Notes: generated from the sequence alone by a model not told the origin. Shown: positions 1 to 6,809, numbered from the stretch's first letter. The stretch is DNA of 12,270 nt from Lawsonibacter sp. (GCA_022793355.1 JAAWCR010000070.1:1-12270); one strand, 5' to 3'. A program made the numbers and translations.

Positions 1-849
1 CACATGACCAAGACCCGGCGGCAGATTGAGGCCGACCTGAAACTGGTGGACATTGTGGTGGAGATTATCGATGCCCGGATTCCGGCGTCCAGCCGCAACC
101 CGGACATTGATGCCATCTGCGCCGGAAAACCCCGGCTCATTGTCCTCAACCGGGCGGACCAGGCCGACCCTGCACAGAATAAAGCTTGGGGAAGCTGGTT
201 TCGTGAACAGGGCTACTCGGTTCTGGAGACCGACGCCCGATCCGGTCGGGGAATCAACCAGTTTTCTGCCGTGGTCCAGGGGGTGCTGAAGGACCAGATT
301 GCCAAGTGGCGGGAGAAGGGACAGGTGGGCCGGCCTGTCCGGGCGATGGTGGTGGGTGTGCCTAACGTGGGCAAGTCCACCTTCATCAACAAGGTGGCAA
401 AGAAGAAGTCCGCCAAAGCCAGCGACCGCCCCGGTGTCACAAGAGGAAAGCAGTGGGTCAACGTAGACCGAAGCCTGGACCTCTTGGACACCCCCGGCAT
501 CCTTTGGCCCAAATTCGAGGATGAGACCACCGGAATGAATCTGGCTTTCACCGGGGCGGTAAAGGACGAGATTATGGATGTGGAGACCTTGGGCTGTCAC
601 TTCATGGCTCTGCTGGGGACGCGCTACCCCCAAGCGCTGATGGACGGCTACAAATTGAACCAGGTCCCTGACCGGGAGGGGGAGGAAAACGACGTTGCCT
701 ACGGCTATAACCTCCTCCAGGCCTGTGCGGCCCGGCGCGGCATGCGTATCTCCGGCGGCGAGCTGGACACCGAGCGCATGGCCCGGGTCCTGCTGGACGA
801 ATACCGAGGCGGCAAGCTGGGATGTTTTACACTTGAGACGCCTGTTTGA
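1..849 (+). CDS. rbgA: Ribosome biogenesis GTPase RbgA/YlqF, 5'-truncated by the window edge
   Basis: Circularly permuted GTPase that acts in late 50S subunit assembly on the ribosome. G motifs appear in the permuted order typical of the YlqF/YawG family. Counting from the ATG at 4, the G4 motif NRAD is at residues 49-52, the G1 P-loop GVPNVGKST starts at 118, and the G3 motif DTPG is at 162-165. A C-terminal RNA-binding-type helical domain follows. The ATG at 4 is probably not the true start. The codon before it encodes His, and family members normally begin about ten residues earlier with a segment ending WFPGHM, so this Met matches that internal Met. The gene therefore continues upstream of the window. 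The stop is TGA at 847-849. rnhB follows after 158 bp, an order common in Firmicutes. Identity is certain at family level. Confidence 0.96.
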   Translation, partial: HMTKTRRQIEADLKLVDIVVEIIDARIPASSRNPDIDAICAGKPRLIVLNRADQADPAQNKAWGSWFREQGYSVLETDARSGRGINQFSAVVQGVLKDQIAKWREKGQVGRPVRAMVVGVPNVGKSTFINKVAKKKSAKASDRPGVTRGKQWVNVDRSLDLLDTPGILWPKFEDETTGMNLAFTGAVKDEIMDVETLGCHFMALLGTRYPQALMDGYKLNQVPDREGEENDVAYGYNLLQACAARRGMRISGGELDTERMARVLLDEYRGGKLGCFTLETPV

Positions 850-885
850 CCCATTATCCCCCGAAACCGACCGATTCTTACTCCC

Positions 886-1041
886 ATGCTTCCGCTGATG
901 CCGTTTTTAGCGGCTATTCCAATTTCCAAGCCAGTTTTTGGAGCTGCGTTATCATTCTTGCTCCTGCTGCTGTGCTTGTGGATACAGAGAAAAAGTGAGG
1001 AAAATTTATGGATTTCTGGCAATATGAAAAAGAAGCGATAG
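886..1041 (+). CDS. Candidate small hydrophobic protein between rbgA and rnhB (weak)
   Basis: An ATG at 886 opens a 51-codon frame ending with TAG at 1039-1041, which overlaps the first 34 bases of rnhB. The predicted peptide has one strongly hydrophobic stretch of about 30 residues containing a run of five leucines. A basic and acidic tail ending in MKKKR follows, which would suit a single-pass membrane peptide. The frame is the same as rbgA, so a read-through of the rbgA TGA would append 13 codons plus this segment. Against it, there is no Shine-Dalgarno sequence before the ATG and I recognise no family. It may be chance, or a decayed remnant of a former gene. No function is assigned. Confidence 0.2.
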   Translation: MLPLMPFLAAIPISKPVFGAALSFLLLLLCLWIQRKSEENLWISGNMKKKR

Positions 1042-1613
1042 CGCAAGGGTATGCCACCGTCTGCGGCTGCGACGAGGCGGGAGCGGGGCCCTTGGCGGGG
1101 CCGGTGTATGCGGCGGCGGTCATTTTGCCTCTGGGGGTAGACATTCCCGGTTTGGACGACTCCAAAAAGCTGACCGAAAAGCGCCGTGAAGTACTTTTCC
1201 CTGTCATCCAGGAAAAGGCGCTGCACTGGTCGGTAGCCTGGGTGGAGGCGAAGGAGATTGACGAGACCGATATCCTCAGCGCGAGAATGCGCGCCATGCA
1301 GCTGGCCATAGACGGTCTGTCCCAAGCGCCGGATTTCGTTCTCATCGACGGCAATCGGGATAAGGGAAAATCCGCCTGCATTACTACGCTCCACCGCTGT
1401 GTTGTAAAGGGAGATAGCCTGTCGGCTTCTATGGCGGCGGCGTCTGTTTTAGCCAAGGTGAGCCGGGACCGGTTTATGAAAAAAATGGCGGAGCAATATC
1501 CGGAGTACCGCTTTGACAAGCACAAGGGCTACGGCACAAAGCTCCACTATGAGCTGCTGCGGGCTTATGGTCCCTGCCCCATCCACCGCCGGACCTTTTT
1601 GAAGAACCTGTGA
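1008..1613 (+). CDS. rnhB: Ribonuclease HII
   Basis: Cuts the RNA strand of RNA-DNA hybrids and starts ribonucleotide excision by nicking at single ribonucleotides in DNA; cytoplasmic, metal-dependent. At 201 aa it matches the usual length (E. coli about 198). The four catalytic carboxylates are visible: D22 and E23 in CDEAGAGPLAGPV, D114 in LIDGNRD, and D136 in VVKGDS. The AAASVLAKVSRDR segment and the C-terminal HKGYGT...GPCPIHRRTF block are also typical. The junction-recognition motif, normally GRG, reads GAG here (residues 25-27). The D114-D136 spacing is about four residues longer than in E. coli. The start is supported by GAGGA a few bases upstream of the ATG. It overlaps yraN by four bases. 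Confidence 0.96.
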   Translation: MDFWQYEKEAIAQGYATVCGCDEAGAGPLAGPVYAAAVILPLGVDIPGLDDSKKLTEKRREVLFPVIQEKALHWSVAWVEAKEIDETDILSARMRAMQLAIDGLSQAPDFVLIDGNRDKGKSACITTLHRCVVKGDSLSASMAAASVLAKVSRDRFMKKMAEQYPEYRFDKHKGYGTKLHYELLRAYGPCPIHRRTFLKNL

Positions 1614-1978
1614 GCGGGCAGGAAAGCCGTTTGCGGGGCCGGTGGGGAGAGGGGACAGCCGCAAACTATTTGCGAGGCAAAGGCTTCCGCATAATAGCAG
1701 CCAACTGGAAGTGCCGGTTTGGGGAAATCGACCTGATTGCCGAGGACGGCGCGTATCTCTGCTTTGTAGAGGTCAAACAGCGCAAGAGCGCCGCCTACGG
1801 CACCGCCGGGGCCTATGTGGACCGCCGCAAGCAGGACAAGCTGCGCACCGCCGCTATGCTCTATCTGACAGGACATCCTACGGACCTCCAGCCCCGTTTT
1901 GATGTGGTTGAAATTTATGCCCCCCAGGGTATGGACACAAAAAAGCCAGAGATTTTCCATTTGGAAAACGCCTTTTAG
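1610..1978 (+). CDS. yraN: YraN family protein (UPF0102), nuclease-like fold
   Basis: Small protein of 122 aa in the UPF0102/YraN family, whose fold is related to PD-(D/E)XK and Holliday-junction-resolvase nucleases; its cellular job is not settled. Family landmarks are all present in order: GRWGEGTAANYL near the N-terminus, FGEIDLIAEDG (acidic GEID), FVEVKQRK (the ExK core), and RFDVVEIY near the C-terminus. Translation starts at GTG 1610-1612 inside the GTGA overlap with the rnhB stop. That arrangement implies translational coupling, since no strong Shine-Dalgarno precedes it. The rnhB-yraN pairing is a common conserved neighbourhood, consistent with a DNA maintenance role (inference). Confidence 0.92.
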   Translation: MSGQESRLRGRWGEGTAANYLRGKGFRIIAANWKCRFGEIDLIAEDGAYLCFVEVKQRKSAAYGTAGAYVDRRKQDKLRTAAMLYLTGHPTDLQPRFDVVEIYAPQGMDTKKPEIFHLENAF

Positions 1979-1990
1979 TCACAAAATCCC

Positions 1991-2019
1991 TTGACCTGCC
2001 CGTAAAAAACTGGCATAAT
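1991..2019 (+). promoter_or_regulatory. Sigma-A-type promoter for thrC
   Basis: The -35 box TTGACC (1991-1996) and -10 box CATAAT (2014-2019) are separated by exactly 17 bp, and each matches consensus at five of six positions. Transcription would begin near 2026, giving a leader of about 30 nt that ends in the AAGGAAGG ribosome binding site at 2041-2048. There is no room for an attenuator or riboswitch. The promoter starts 12 bp after the yraN stop and separates the thrC group from the rnhB-yraN group. Confidence 0.82.
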
Positions 2020-2054
2020 AGGACCCATCAATAACAGAGTAAGGAAGGATCAAT

Positions 2055-3539
2055 ATGCGGTATATCAGCACCCGTGATAACACCATTCAGTATTCCGCCG
2101 CCCAGGCCATTGCCCAGGGGCTGGCTAAGGACGGGGGCCTGCTGACTCCCTGCTACATTCCCAAGCTACCGGGCAAGGCGCTGGACGACCTGCGGGAGAT
2201 GGCCTACCAGCAGCGGGCGGTGTACATCATGAAGATGTTTTTGGAGGAGTTTTCCGTCAAGGAGCTCACCGACTTTGCCAACGCCGCCTATGGCCCGGAA
2301 AAATTCGACTCCCCGGCGGTGGCCCCGGTGCACACGGTGGACGAAAACACCCACTGCCTGGAGCTGTGGCACGGCCCCACCTGTGCTTTCAAGGATATGG
2401 CGCTGCAAATGCTGCCCCATCTGCTCACCGCATCCCTGGCAAAGACGGAGGAGGACAAGATGGCCTGTATTCTGGTGGCCACCTCCGGCGATACGGGGAA
2501 GGGCGCTTTGGAGGGCTTCAAAAACGTGGCCCGGACTAAAATCCTGGTGTTCTACCCCAAAGACGGGGTGTCTCAGGTCCAGGAGCTGCAAATGGTCACC
2601 CAGGAGGGTGCCAATGTGGGTGTGGCCGCCGTGGTGGGCAACTTTGACGATGCCCAGACCGGAGTAAAGCGGCTGTTTTCCGACAAAGAGGTATGCGAAG
2701 CGCTGGAGAAAAAAGGTTATTTCTTCTCCTCCGCTAACTCCATCAACTGGGGCCGGGTACTGCCCCAGCTGGTCTATTATATCTCGGCCTACTGTGATTT
2801 GCTTCGGGATGAGAAGGTATCCCTGGGACAGTCGGTAAACATCTGCGTTCCCACCGGAAACTTTGGCAACATTCTGGCTGCCTACTACGCCCGGGAAATG
2901 GGGCTGCCCATCGACCAGTTGATCTGTGCCTCCAATCGCAATAATGTCCTCACCGACTTTATCCGGGAGGGTGTCTATGACCGCAACCGCACCTTCTACA
3001 GCACCATGTCCCCCTCCATGGACATTCTCATTTCCTCCAACCTGGAACGGCTGTTGTACTCCCTCACCGGGAGCACCGCCGAGGTAAAGGACTACATGGA
3101 GCAGCTGAACGCCGGGGGCCGGTATCAGCTGAATGAAAAGCTCAAGGACAAGCTGCAAAAGCGTTTTAAGGGCTACTGCTGCGATGACCGGGAAACCCAG
3201 CGGGTGATCCGTTCTATGTATGACAAGCACGGCTATCTCATTGATACCCATACTGCGGTGGCCTTCTCCGCCCTGGAGCAGTACCGGCAGGAGACGGGGG
3301 ACGATACCCCCACGGTTGTGGCCTCCACCGCCAGCCCCTTCAAGTTCTGCGCCAGCGTCCTGGAGGCCTTGGGCGAGACCAGTCCGGCCTCTGGCCTAGA
3401 TGCTCTGGACCAGCTGACCACCAAGACCGGTCTGCCTGCCCCCACCCCTCTGGCCTCGCTGCGGGATAAGAAGGTCCGCTTCACCCAGGTGGTCGAGAAG
3501 GAAAACATGGTGGACGCGGTTATGTCCCTGTTGGACTGA
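2055..3539 (+). CDS. thrC: Threonine synthase
   Basis: PLP-dependent lyase that converts O-phospho-L-homoserine to L-threonine and phosphate, the last step of threonine synthesis in the cytoplasm. The 494 aa length fits the long form of the family rather than the roughly 350 aa B. subtilis type. The N-terminal segment with STRD...GGLL is typical. The PLP-binding lysine is K113 in HGPTCAFKD. The ATSGDTGKGA loop at 142-151 and PTGNFGN at 266-272 form the cofactor phosphate and substrate pocket. The start is decided by AAGGAAGG six bases before the ATG and by the family N-terminus. It is first in a probable three-gene unit with the two downstream ORFs. Neither neighbour is a known threonine-pathway enzyme, so the link may be only transcriptional. 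Confidence 0.97.
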   Translation: MRYISTRDNTIQYSAAQAIAQGLAKDGGLLTPCYIPKLPGKALDDLREMAYQQRAVYIMKMFLEEFSVKELTDFANAAYGPEKFDSPAVAPVHTVDENTHCLELWHGPTCAFKDMALQMLPHLLTASLAKTEEDKMACILVATSGDTGKGALEGFKNVARTKILVFYPKDGVSQVQELQMVTQEGANVGVAAVVGNFDDAQTGVKRLFSDKEVCEALEKKGYFFSSANSINWGRVLPQLVYYISAYCDLLRDEKVSLGQSVNICVPTGNFGNILAAYYAREMGLPIDQLICASNRNNVLTDFIREGVYDRNRTFYSTMSPSMDILISSNLERLLYSLTGSTAEVKDYMEQLNAGGRYQLNEKLKDKLQKRFKGYCCDDRETQRVIRSMYDKHGYLIDTHTAVAFSALEQYRQETGDDTPTVVASTASPFKFCASVLEALGETSPASGLDALDQLTTKTGLPAPTPLASLRDKKVRFTQVVEKENMVDAVMSLLD

Positions 3540-3543
3540 TCCC

Positions 3544-4230
3544 ATGGCCCTGTACGCCATTGGAGATACCCACCTGTCCCTGTCCAGCGACAAGCCTATG
3601 GACGTGTTCGGGGGTGGCTGGACGGGCTATGTGGACAAGCTGCGGGAGGGCTTTGCCGGAATAGGACCGGAGGACACCGTGGTGATTTGTGGGGACATTT
3701 CCTGGGGCATGAGTCTGGAGGAGGCCAAGCAGGACTTTGCTTTTCTGAACGCCCTGCCGGGGGGACGGAAGCTGCTCCTAAAGGGCAACCACGACTATTG
3801 GTGGACCACCGCAGCCAAAATGAAGGGCTTTTTTGAGAAAAACAGCTTTTCTACCTTAGATATCCTCCACAATAACTGTCATGCTTACGGGGACATTGCC
3901 CTGTGCGGTACCCGGGGCTGGTTTTACGAGGAAGACCGGGGGGAACACTCCGCCAAAATTTTTAACCGAGAGCTGATTCGCCTGGAGACGTCTCTGAAAG
4001 GGGCAGGGGAGAGGGAGAAGTTATGCTTCCTCCACTACCCGCCTCTGTATCAGGGCTACCGCTGCCAGGAGATTATCGACCTGCTGGAGAAGTACGGGGT
4101 AAAGCTGTGCTGCTACGGCCACCTCCACGGGGGGAGCCATCGGCTGGCCGTCACCGGCCGGCAGGGGGAGGTGGAATATCGCCTGGTTGCCGCCGACTAT
4201 GTGGGGTTCACCCCCAGGAAGCTTCTGTGA
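3544..4230 (+). CDS. Calcineurin-like metallophosphoesterase (COG1768-like)
   Basis: Predicted cytoplasmic dinuclear-metal phosphohydrolase of 228 aa; the substrate is unknown. All five blocks of the calcineurin-like superfamily are present in order. They are GDTH (D8, H10), GDISWG (D51), GNHDYWW (N82, H83), the histidine in LHYPP (H164) and GHLHGG (H193, H195). There is no signal peptide or membrane segment. The GDTHLSLSSDKPMD...GGGW N-terminus resembles a stand-alone predicted phosphohydrolase group found in Firmicutes. The start codon lies four bases after the thrC stop with only a weak Shine-Dalgarno, so translation probably depends on thrC. The superfamily call is firm, but nothing here distinguishes a nucleotide, phosphoprotein or phospholipid substrate. 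Confidence 0.9.
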   Translation: MALYAIGDTHLSLSSDKPMDVFGGGWTGYVDKLREGFAGIGPEDTVVICGDISWGMSLEEAKQDFAFLNALPGGRKLLLKGNHDYWWTTAAKMKGFFEKNSFSTLDILHNNCHAYGDIALCGTRGWFYEEDRGEHSAKIFNRELIRLETSLKGAGEREKLCFLHYPPLYQGYRCQEIIDLLEKYGVKLCCYGHLHGGSHRLAVTGRQGEVEYRLVAADYVGFTPRKLL

Positions 4231-4270
4231 GCGCCTGGAGATTTTCGCATTTATGGTGAGGCGATTCGGA

Positions 4271-5086
4271 ATGAAAACAAGTGTGGTTTGGGCCGACGGC
4301 ACGTTTGAAAGCAATACGGCGCCTCTGATGGGCTCCTTGGAGCAGTGCGCCGTTCGGGCGGCTGAGCTGGGCTTTGATGGAATGTCCCTGACGGTGAATC
4401 GCCCGGAGGAGCTTGACCCGGCGCGGATCCATAAAATCATGGGAGCGTGTGGGCTTGCCGTCTCCGGTCTGGCCACCGGCCGAACTTATACTGTGGACGG
4501 TCTGGGGCTCGGCATGGCCGAAGCGGAAAGACGGAAGGCCGCCGTGGACCGTATGCTGCGGCATACCGAGCTGTGCGCCGAGTTAGGCGGGGCAAAGCTG
4601 ATTATAGGGGCTGTTCGAGGCTGGATCAGGGACGCCGGAGACAGACAGAGGTATGAAATGCTGTTTCGGGATAGCGTGGAGACAATTTTAAAACGCGCCC
4701 AAGCCCTCCAGGTGAAGGTGGTTTTAGAGGCAATCAGCCGCATGGATTCCGATGCCTGCTGTTCCATCGAGGAGACGGCCGCGTTTATCCGGTCGTTTCA
4801 CAGCGATGCTCTCCAGCTTCAGCTGGACAGCATTCATCTGCACACAAACGGAGAGACGGAAATCTATGAAAAAATTTTGCGCTCGGCGGATCTGCTTGGA
4901 CAGGTGGACATCTCTGATGTTGGACGAAAAGCTCCGGACGGAAAACATTTTGATTTTCAGGAGCTGCTCAAGGGACTGAAAGACGCAAGGTATCAGGACT
5001 ATCTTGTCTTTGAGTATCAGGCGTCTCCTCCGGAGGGGGCGGTCAAGGCGGGACTGGACTATATCCGCTCACTGCTGACGGCCTGA
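4271..5086 (+). CDS. Sugar phosphate isomerase/epimerase-like TIM-barrel protein
   Basis: Xylose-isomerase-like TIM barrel (AP_endonuc_2 fold), 271 aa; probable sugar isomerase or epimerase, substrate unknown. Landmarks are VVLEAISR (E153), LQLDSIHLH (D186, H189), GQVDISDVGRKAPDGKHFDF (from 210) and LVFEYQ (E248). Spacing agrees with the four metal ligands of D-tagatose 3-epimerase and hydroxypyruvate isomerase enzymes. At the third ligand, usually His (or Gln), this protein has Asp213. I chose ATG 4271 because GGTGAGG sits about nine bases upstream and the MKTSVVWADG start suits the first barrel strand. The frame is open from ATG 4187, but that would overlap the phosphoesterase gene, and ATG 4253 is a weaker alternative. 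It uses AAA, TTA and GCG codons more freely than thrC or tig, which hints at a different history (low certainty). Confidence 0.84.
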   Translation: MKTSVVWADGTFESNTAPLMGSLEQCAVRAAELGFDGMSLTVNRPEELDPARIHKIMGACGLAVSGLATGRTYTVDGLGLGMAEAERRKAAVDRMLRHTELCAELGGAKLIIGAVRGWIRDAGDRQRYEMLFRDSVETILKRAQALQVKVVLEAISRMDSDACCSIEETAAFIRSFHSDALQLQLDSIHLHTNGETEIYEKILRSADLLGQVDISDVGRKAPDGKHFDFQELLKGLKDARYQDYLVFEYQASPPEGAVKAGLDYIRSLLTA

Positions 5087-5186
5087 CGCCGCGGCCCATC
5101 CATAATACACAAGAGATGGCCTGTTTTTCCGGCGCAAACCCCGTCAAGTTGCCGGACAGCGGGCCGCACTTAAAAATAAAACAGGA

Positions 5187-5205
5187 AAATTTCAGGGAAA
5201 TTTCA
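5187..5205 (+). repeat. Helically phased AAATTTCA direct repeat upstream of the tig promoter
   Basis: The octamer AAATTTCA occurs at 5187-5194 and again at 5198-5205. The repeats are 11 bp apart, about one helical turn, in an otherwise A/T-rich stretch ending some 10 bp before the tig -35 region. This position and composition suit an UP-element-like contact for the RNA polymerase alpha subunit, or a regulator site. It could also be chance in AT-rich DNA. Confidence 0.3.
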
Positions 5206-5214
5206 AAATAAGAC

Positions 5215-5243
5215 TGTTCAAACCGCCGCATATCTGATAGAAT
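5215..5243 (+). promoter_or_regulatory. Extended -10 promoter for tig
   Basis: The sequence TGATAGAAT (5235-5243) is an extended -10 element: TG, one base, then TAGAAT, which matches five of six consensus positions. The hexamer 17 bp upstream, TGTTCA at 5215-5220, is a poor -35, as is usual when the -10 is extended. Transcription would start near 5250, giving a leader of about 65 nt. This is the only convincing promoter in the 228 bp gap between the TIM-barrel gene and tig. No CIRCE or CtsR box is seen, so heat-shock control through those repressors is not supported here. Confidence 0.6.
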
Positions 5244-5262
5244 ATCGTGGCGAAAGTAAAAG

Positions 5263-5295
5263 GGCCCTGCCGCCGGGACGCGGCTCGATGGGGCC
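5263..5295 (+). promoter_or_regulatory. GC-rich hairpin in the tig 5' leader
   Basis: An outer stem pairs GGCCC (5263-5267, plus a T-G wobble at 5268/5290) with GGGCC (5291-5295). It encloses an inner 5 bp stem GCCGC/GCGGC (5269-5273 with 5280-5284) and a six-base loop. A five-base bulge lies on the 3' side. The AGGAGG ribosome binding site (5299-5304) starts only four bases after the stem. A structure this close to the site could affect translation of tig or protect the mRNA end; no function is shown. Confidence 0.45.
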
Positions 5296-5314
5296 GACAG
5301 GAGGAAATTGACAA

Positions 5315-6694
5315 ATGAAGGTCACCAGTGTTGAGAAGAAAGAGAAGAGCACCGTCGAGCTCACCATTCAGGTGGAGGCCGACCAGTTCGAGGCCGCCAT
5401 TCAGAAGGTCTATCTGAAGAACCGCAGCCGTATCAATGTTCCAGGCTTCCGGAAAGGCAAGGCCCCCCGGAAAATCATCGAGGGCATGTACGGCGCCAAT
5501 GTGTTCTATGAGGACGCCATCAACGACATCTATCCCGCTGTTTACGCGGAAGCGGTGAAGGAGCAGGGTCTGGACGACGTGGGCTACCCCAAGATGGAGA
5601 TCGTGGAGGTGGGCAAAGAGGGCTTTACCTTCAAGGCGCTGGTCTCCGTCCGCCCCGAGGCTAAGCTGGGCGAGTACAAGGGCCTCACCGCCCCCAAGGA
5701 GGAGCCCAAGGTCACCGATAAGGACATTGACGAGGAGCTCAAGCCCTACATCGACCGGGCCGCCCGCCTGGTCAGCGTCAAGCGCAAGGCCAAGAAGGGC
5801 GACACCGCTGTGATTGACTTTGAGGGCTTTGACAACGGCACTCCCTTTGAAGGCGGCAAGGGGGAGAACTACGACCTGAAGCTGGGCGCGGGGATGTTTG
5901 TTCCCGGCTTTGAGGAGCAGGTAATCGGCATGAAAGCCGGTGAAGAGAAGGACATCGATATCACCTTCCCCGAGGACTATCACGCCGACCTGGCTGGCAA
6001 GGCTGTGGTATTCCACGTAAAGGTTAATGAGGTGAAGGAGTCCCAGGCTCCCGAGGTGGACGATGAGTTTGCCAAGGATGTGTCTGAGTTCGACAGCCTT
6101 GCGGACTTCCGCAAGGACCTGGGCGATAAGCTGCTGGAGCGGAAAAGGGCCCAGGCGAAGGCTGACTTTGAAAACGCCGTACTGGAACAGCTGGTGGAGG
6201 GGATGGAGTGTGAAATCCCCGACGGCATGGTGGAGGTCCAGGTGGACCGCCTGATGGACGACTATGCCATGCGCATCCAGAGCCAGGGCATGCGTGTGGA
6301 AGACTACATGTCCATGATGGGCATGACCCCCGATATGATGCGTACCTCCGCCCGTCCTTCCGCGCTGAAGCAGGTGCAGATGGAGCTGGCGCTTACCGCT
6401 GTGGCCAAGGCCGAGGGACTGGAGGCCACTGACGAGGAGTACGAGGCCGAGATTGCCAAGCTGGCCGAGCAGTATAAGATGGAAGCTGACCAGGTGAAGT
6501 CCCTGGTCCCCGCCGACGGCCTGAAGAAGGATCTGGTACTGCGCAAGGCCAGTGAGCTAGTGCTGTCCAACGCCAAGGAAGGAAAAGCCAAGAAGGCGAA
6601 AAAGGCGGAGGAGGGCGAGGAAAAGCCCAAGCGTACCCGGGCCAAGAAGGCTAAGGATGAGGAGGCCCAGAGCGAGGAACCCAAGGAAGAGTAA
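5315..6694 (+). CDS. tig: Trigger factor, ribosome-associated chaperone and peptidyl-prolyl isomerase
   Basis: Binds near the ribosome exit tunnel, shields nascent chains and isomerises prolyl bonds. It has 459 aa against 432 in E. coli. Domain order is normal. The N-terminal ribosome-binding domain carries the signature GFRKGKAP at 44-51. An FKBP-type PPIase domain follows at roughly 160-247 (DTAVIDFEGF...FVPGFEEQVIGMKAGEEKDI...FPEDY), then the helical substrate-binding C-domain to about 418. The extra length is a low-complexity Lys/Glu-rich tail at 421-459, in which 26 of 39 residues are charged. Residues around 316-345 are rich in Met. The start is fixed by AGGAGG ten bases upstream and by the family N-terminus MKVTSVEK. 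It is the first gene of the quality-control cluster. Confidence 0.97.
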   Translation: MKVTSVEKKEKSTVELTIQVEADQFEAAIQKVYLKNRSRINVPGFRKGKAPRKIIEGMYGANVFYEDAINDIYPAVYAEAVKEQGLDDVGYPKMEIVEVGKEGFTFKALVSVRPEAKLGEYKGLTAPKEEPKVTDKDIDEELKPYIDRAARLVSVKRKAKKGDTAVIDFEGFDNGTPFEGGKGENYDLKLGAGMFVPGFEEQVIGMKAGEEKDIDITFPEDYHADLAGKAVVFHVKVNEVKESQAPEVDDEFAKDVSEFDSLADFRKDLGDKLLERKRAQAKADFENAVLEQLVEGMECEIPDGMVEVQVDRLMDDYAMRIQSQGMRVEDYMSMMGMTPDMMRTSARPSALKQVQMELALTAVAKAEGLEATDEEYEAEIAKLAEQYKMEADQVKSLVPADGLKKDLVLRKASELVLSNAKEGKAKKAKKAEEGEEKPKRTRAKKAKDEEAQSEEPKEE

Positions 6695-6702
6695 CTATAT
6701 CG

Positions 6703-6737
6703 TACGTCCCGGGGCGGCCATTGCCGCTCCGGGCGTA
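6703..6737 (+). terminator. Strong hairpin after tig without a U-tract
   Basis: The arms 6708-6718 and 6723-6733 form an 11 bp stem with one G-U pair and a four-base CATT loop. Four more pairs (6703-6706 with 6734-6737) form if T6707 is bulged. It lies just after the tig stop. It lacks a run of T downstream (AAGAATG follows), so it is not a classic intrinsic terminator. It may instead mark the tig mRNA 3' end, slow polymerase, or be a partial barrier between tig and clpP. Confidence 0.5.
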
Positions 6738-6773
6738 AGAATGTCCCAAGGAATGAAGTTCCAGCGGTATGGG

Positions 6774-6779
6774 TATACT
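6774..6779 (+). promoter_or_regulatory. Possible -10 element upstream of clpP
   Basis: TATACT matches the -10 consensus at five of six positions and lies 30 bp before the clpP start, after the tig hairpin. No acceptable -35 hexamer is found 16-18 bp upstream, and the TG is one base too far away for a standard extended -10. It is offered only as a candidate for separate expression of clpPX. Confidence 0.25.
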
Positions 6780-6809
6780 CTGGTATCACACTGAAAAAGG
6801 AGCATCTAT

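Noticed and set aside
2166..3251. Long minus-strand open frame opposite thrC
   Set aside because: It is a GC-bias shadow of thrC, with a low-complexity Gly/His/Val-rich translation and no RBS or family features. The same applies to the long minus-strand frames opposite clpX and lon.
4187..4270. Upstream extension of the TIM-barrel gene to ATG 4187
   Set aside because: It would overlap the phosphoesterase coding sequence, and the added residues (MPPTMWGSPPGSF...) look unlike the family. The ATG at 4271 has a better Shine-Dalgarno.
5116..5211. 31-codon ORF beginning MACFSGANPV in the gap before tig
   Set aside because: It has no usable ribosome binding site and no recognisable motif. It also overlaps the AT-rich region assigned to the tig promoter.
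5087..5314. CIRCE or CtsR operators upstream of tig, and likewise of clpP
   Set aside because: No GCACTC-N9-GAGTGC or tandem GGTCAAA-type heptamers are visible in either upstream region.
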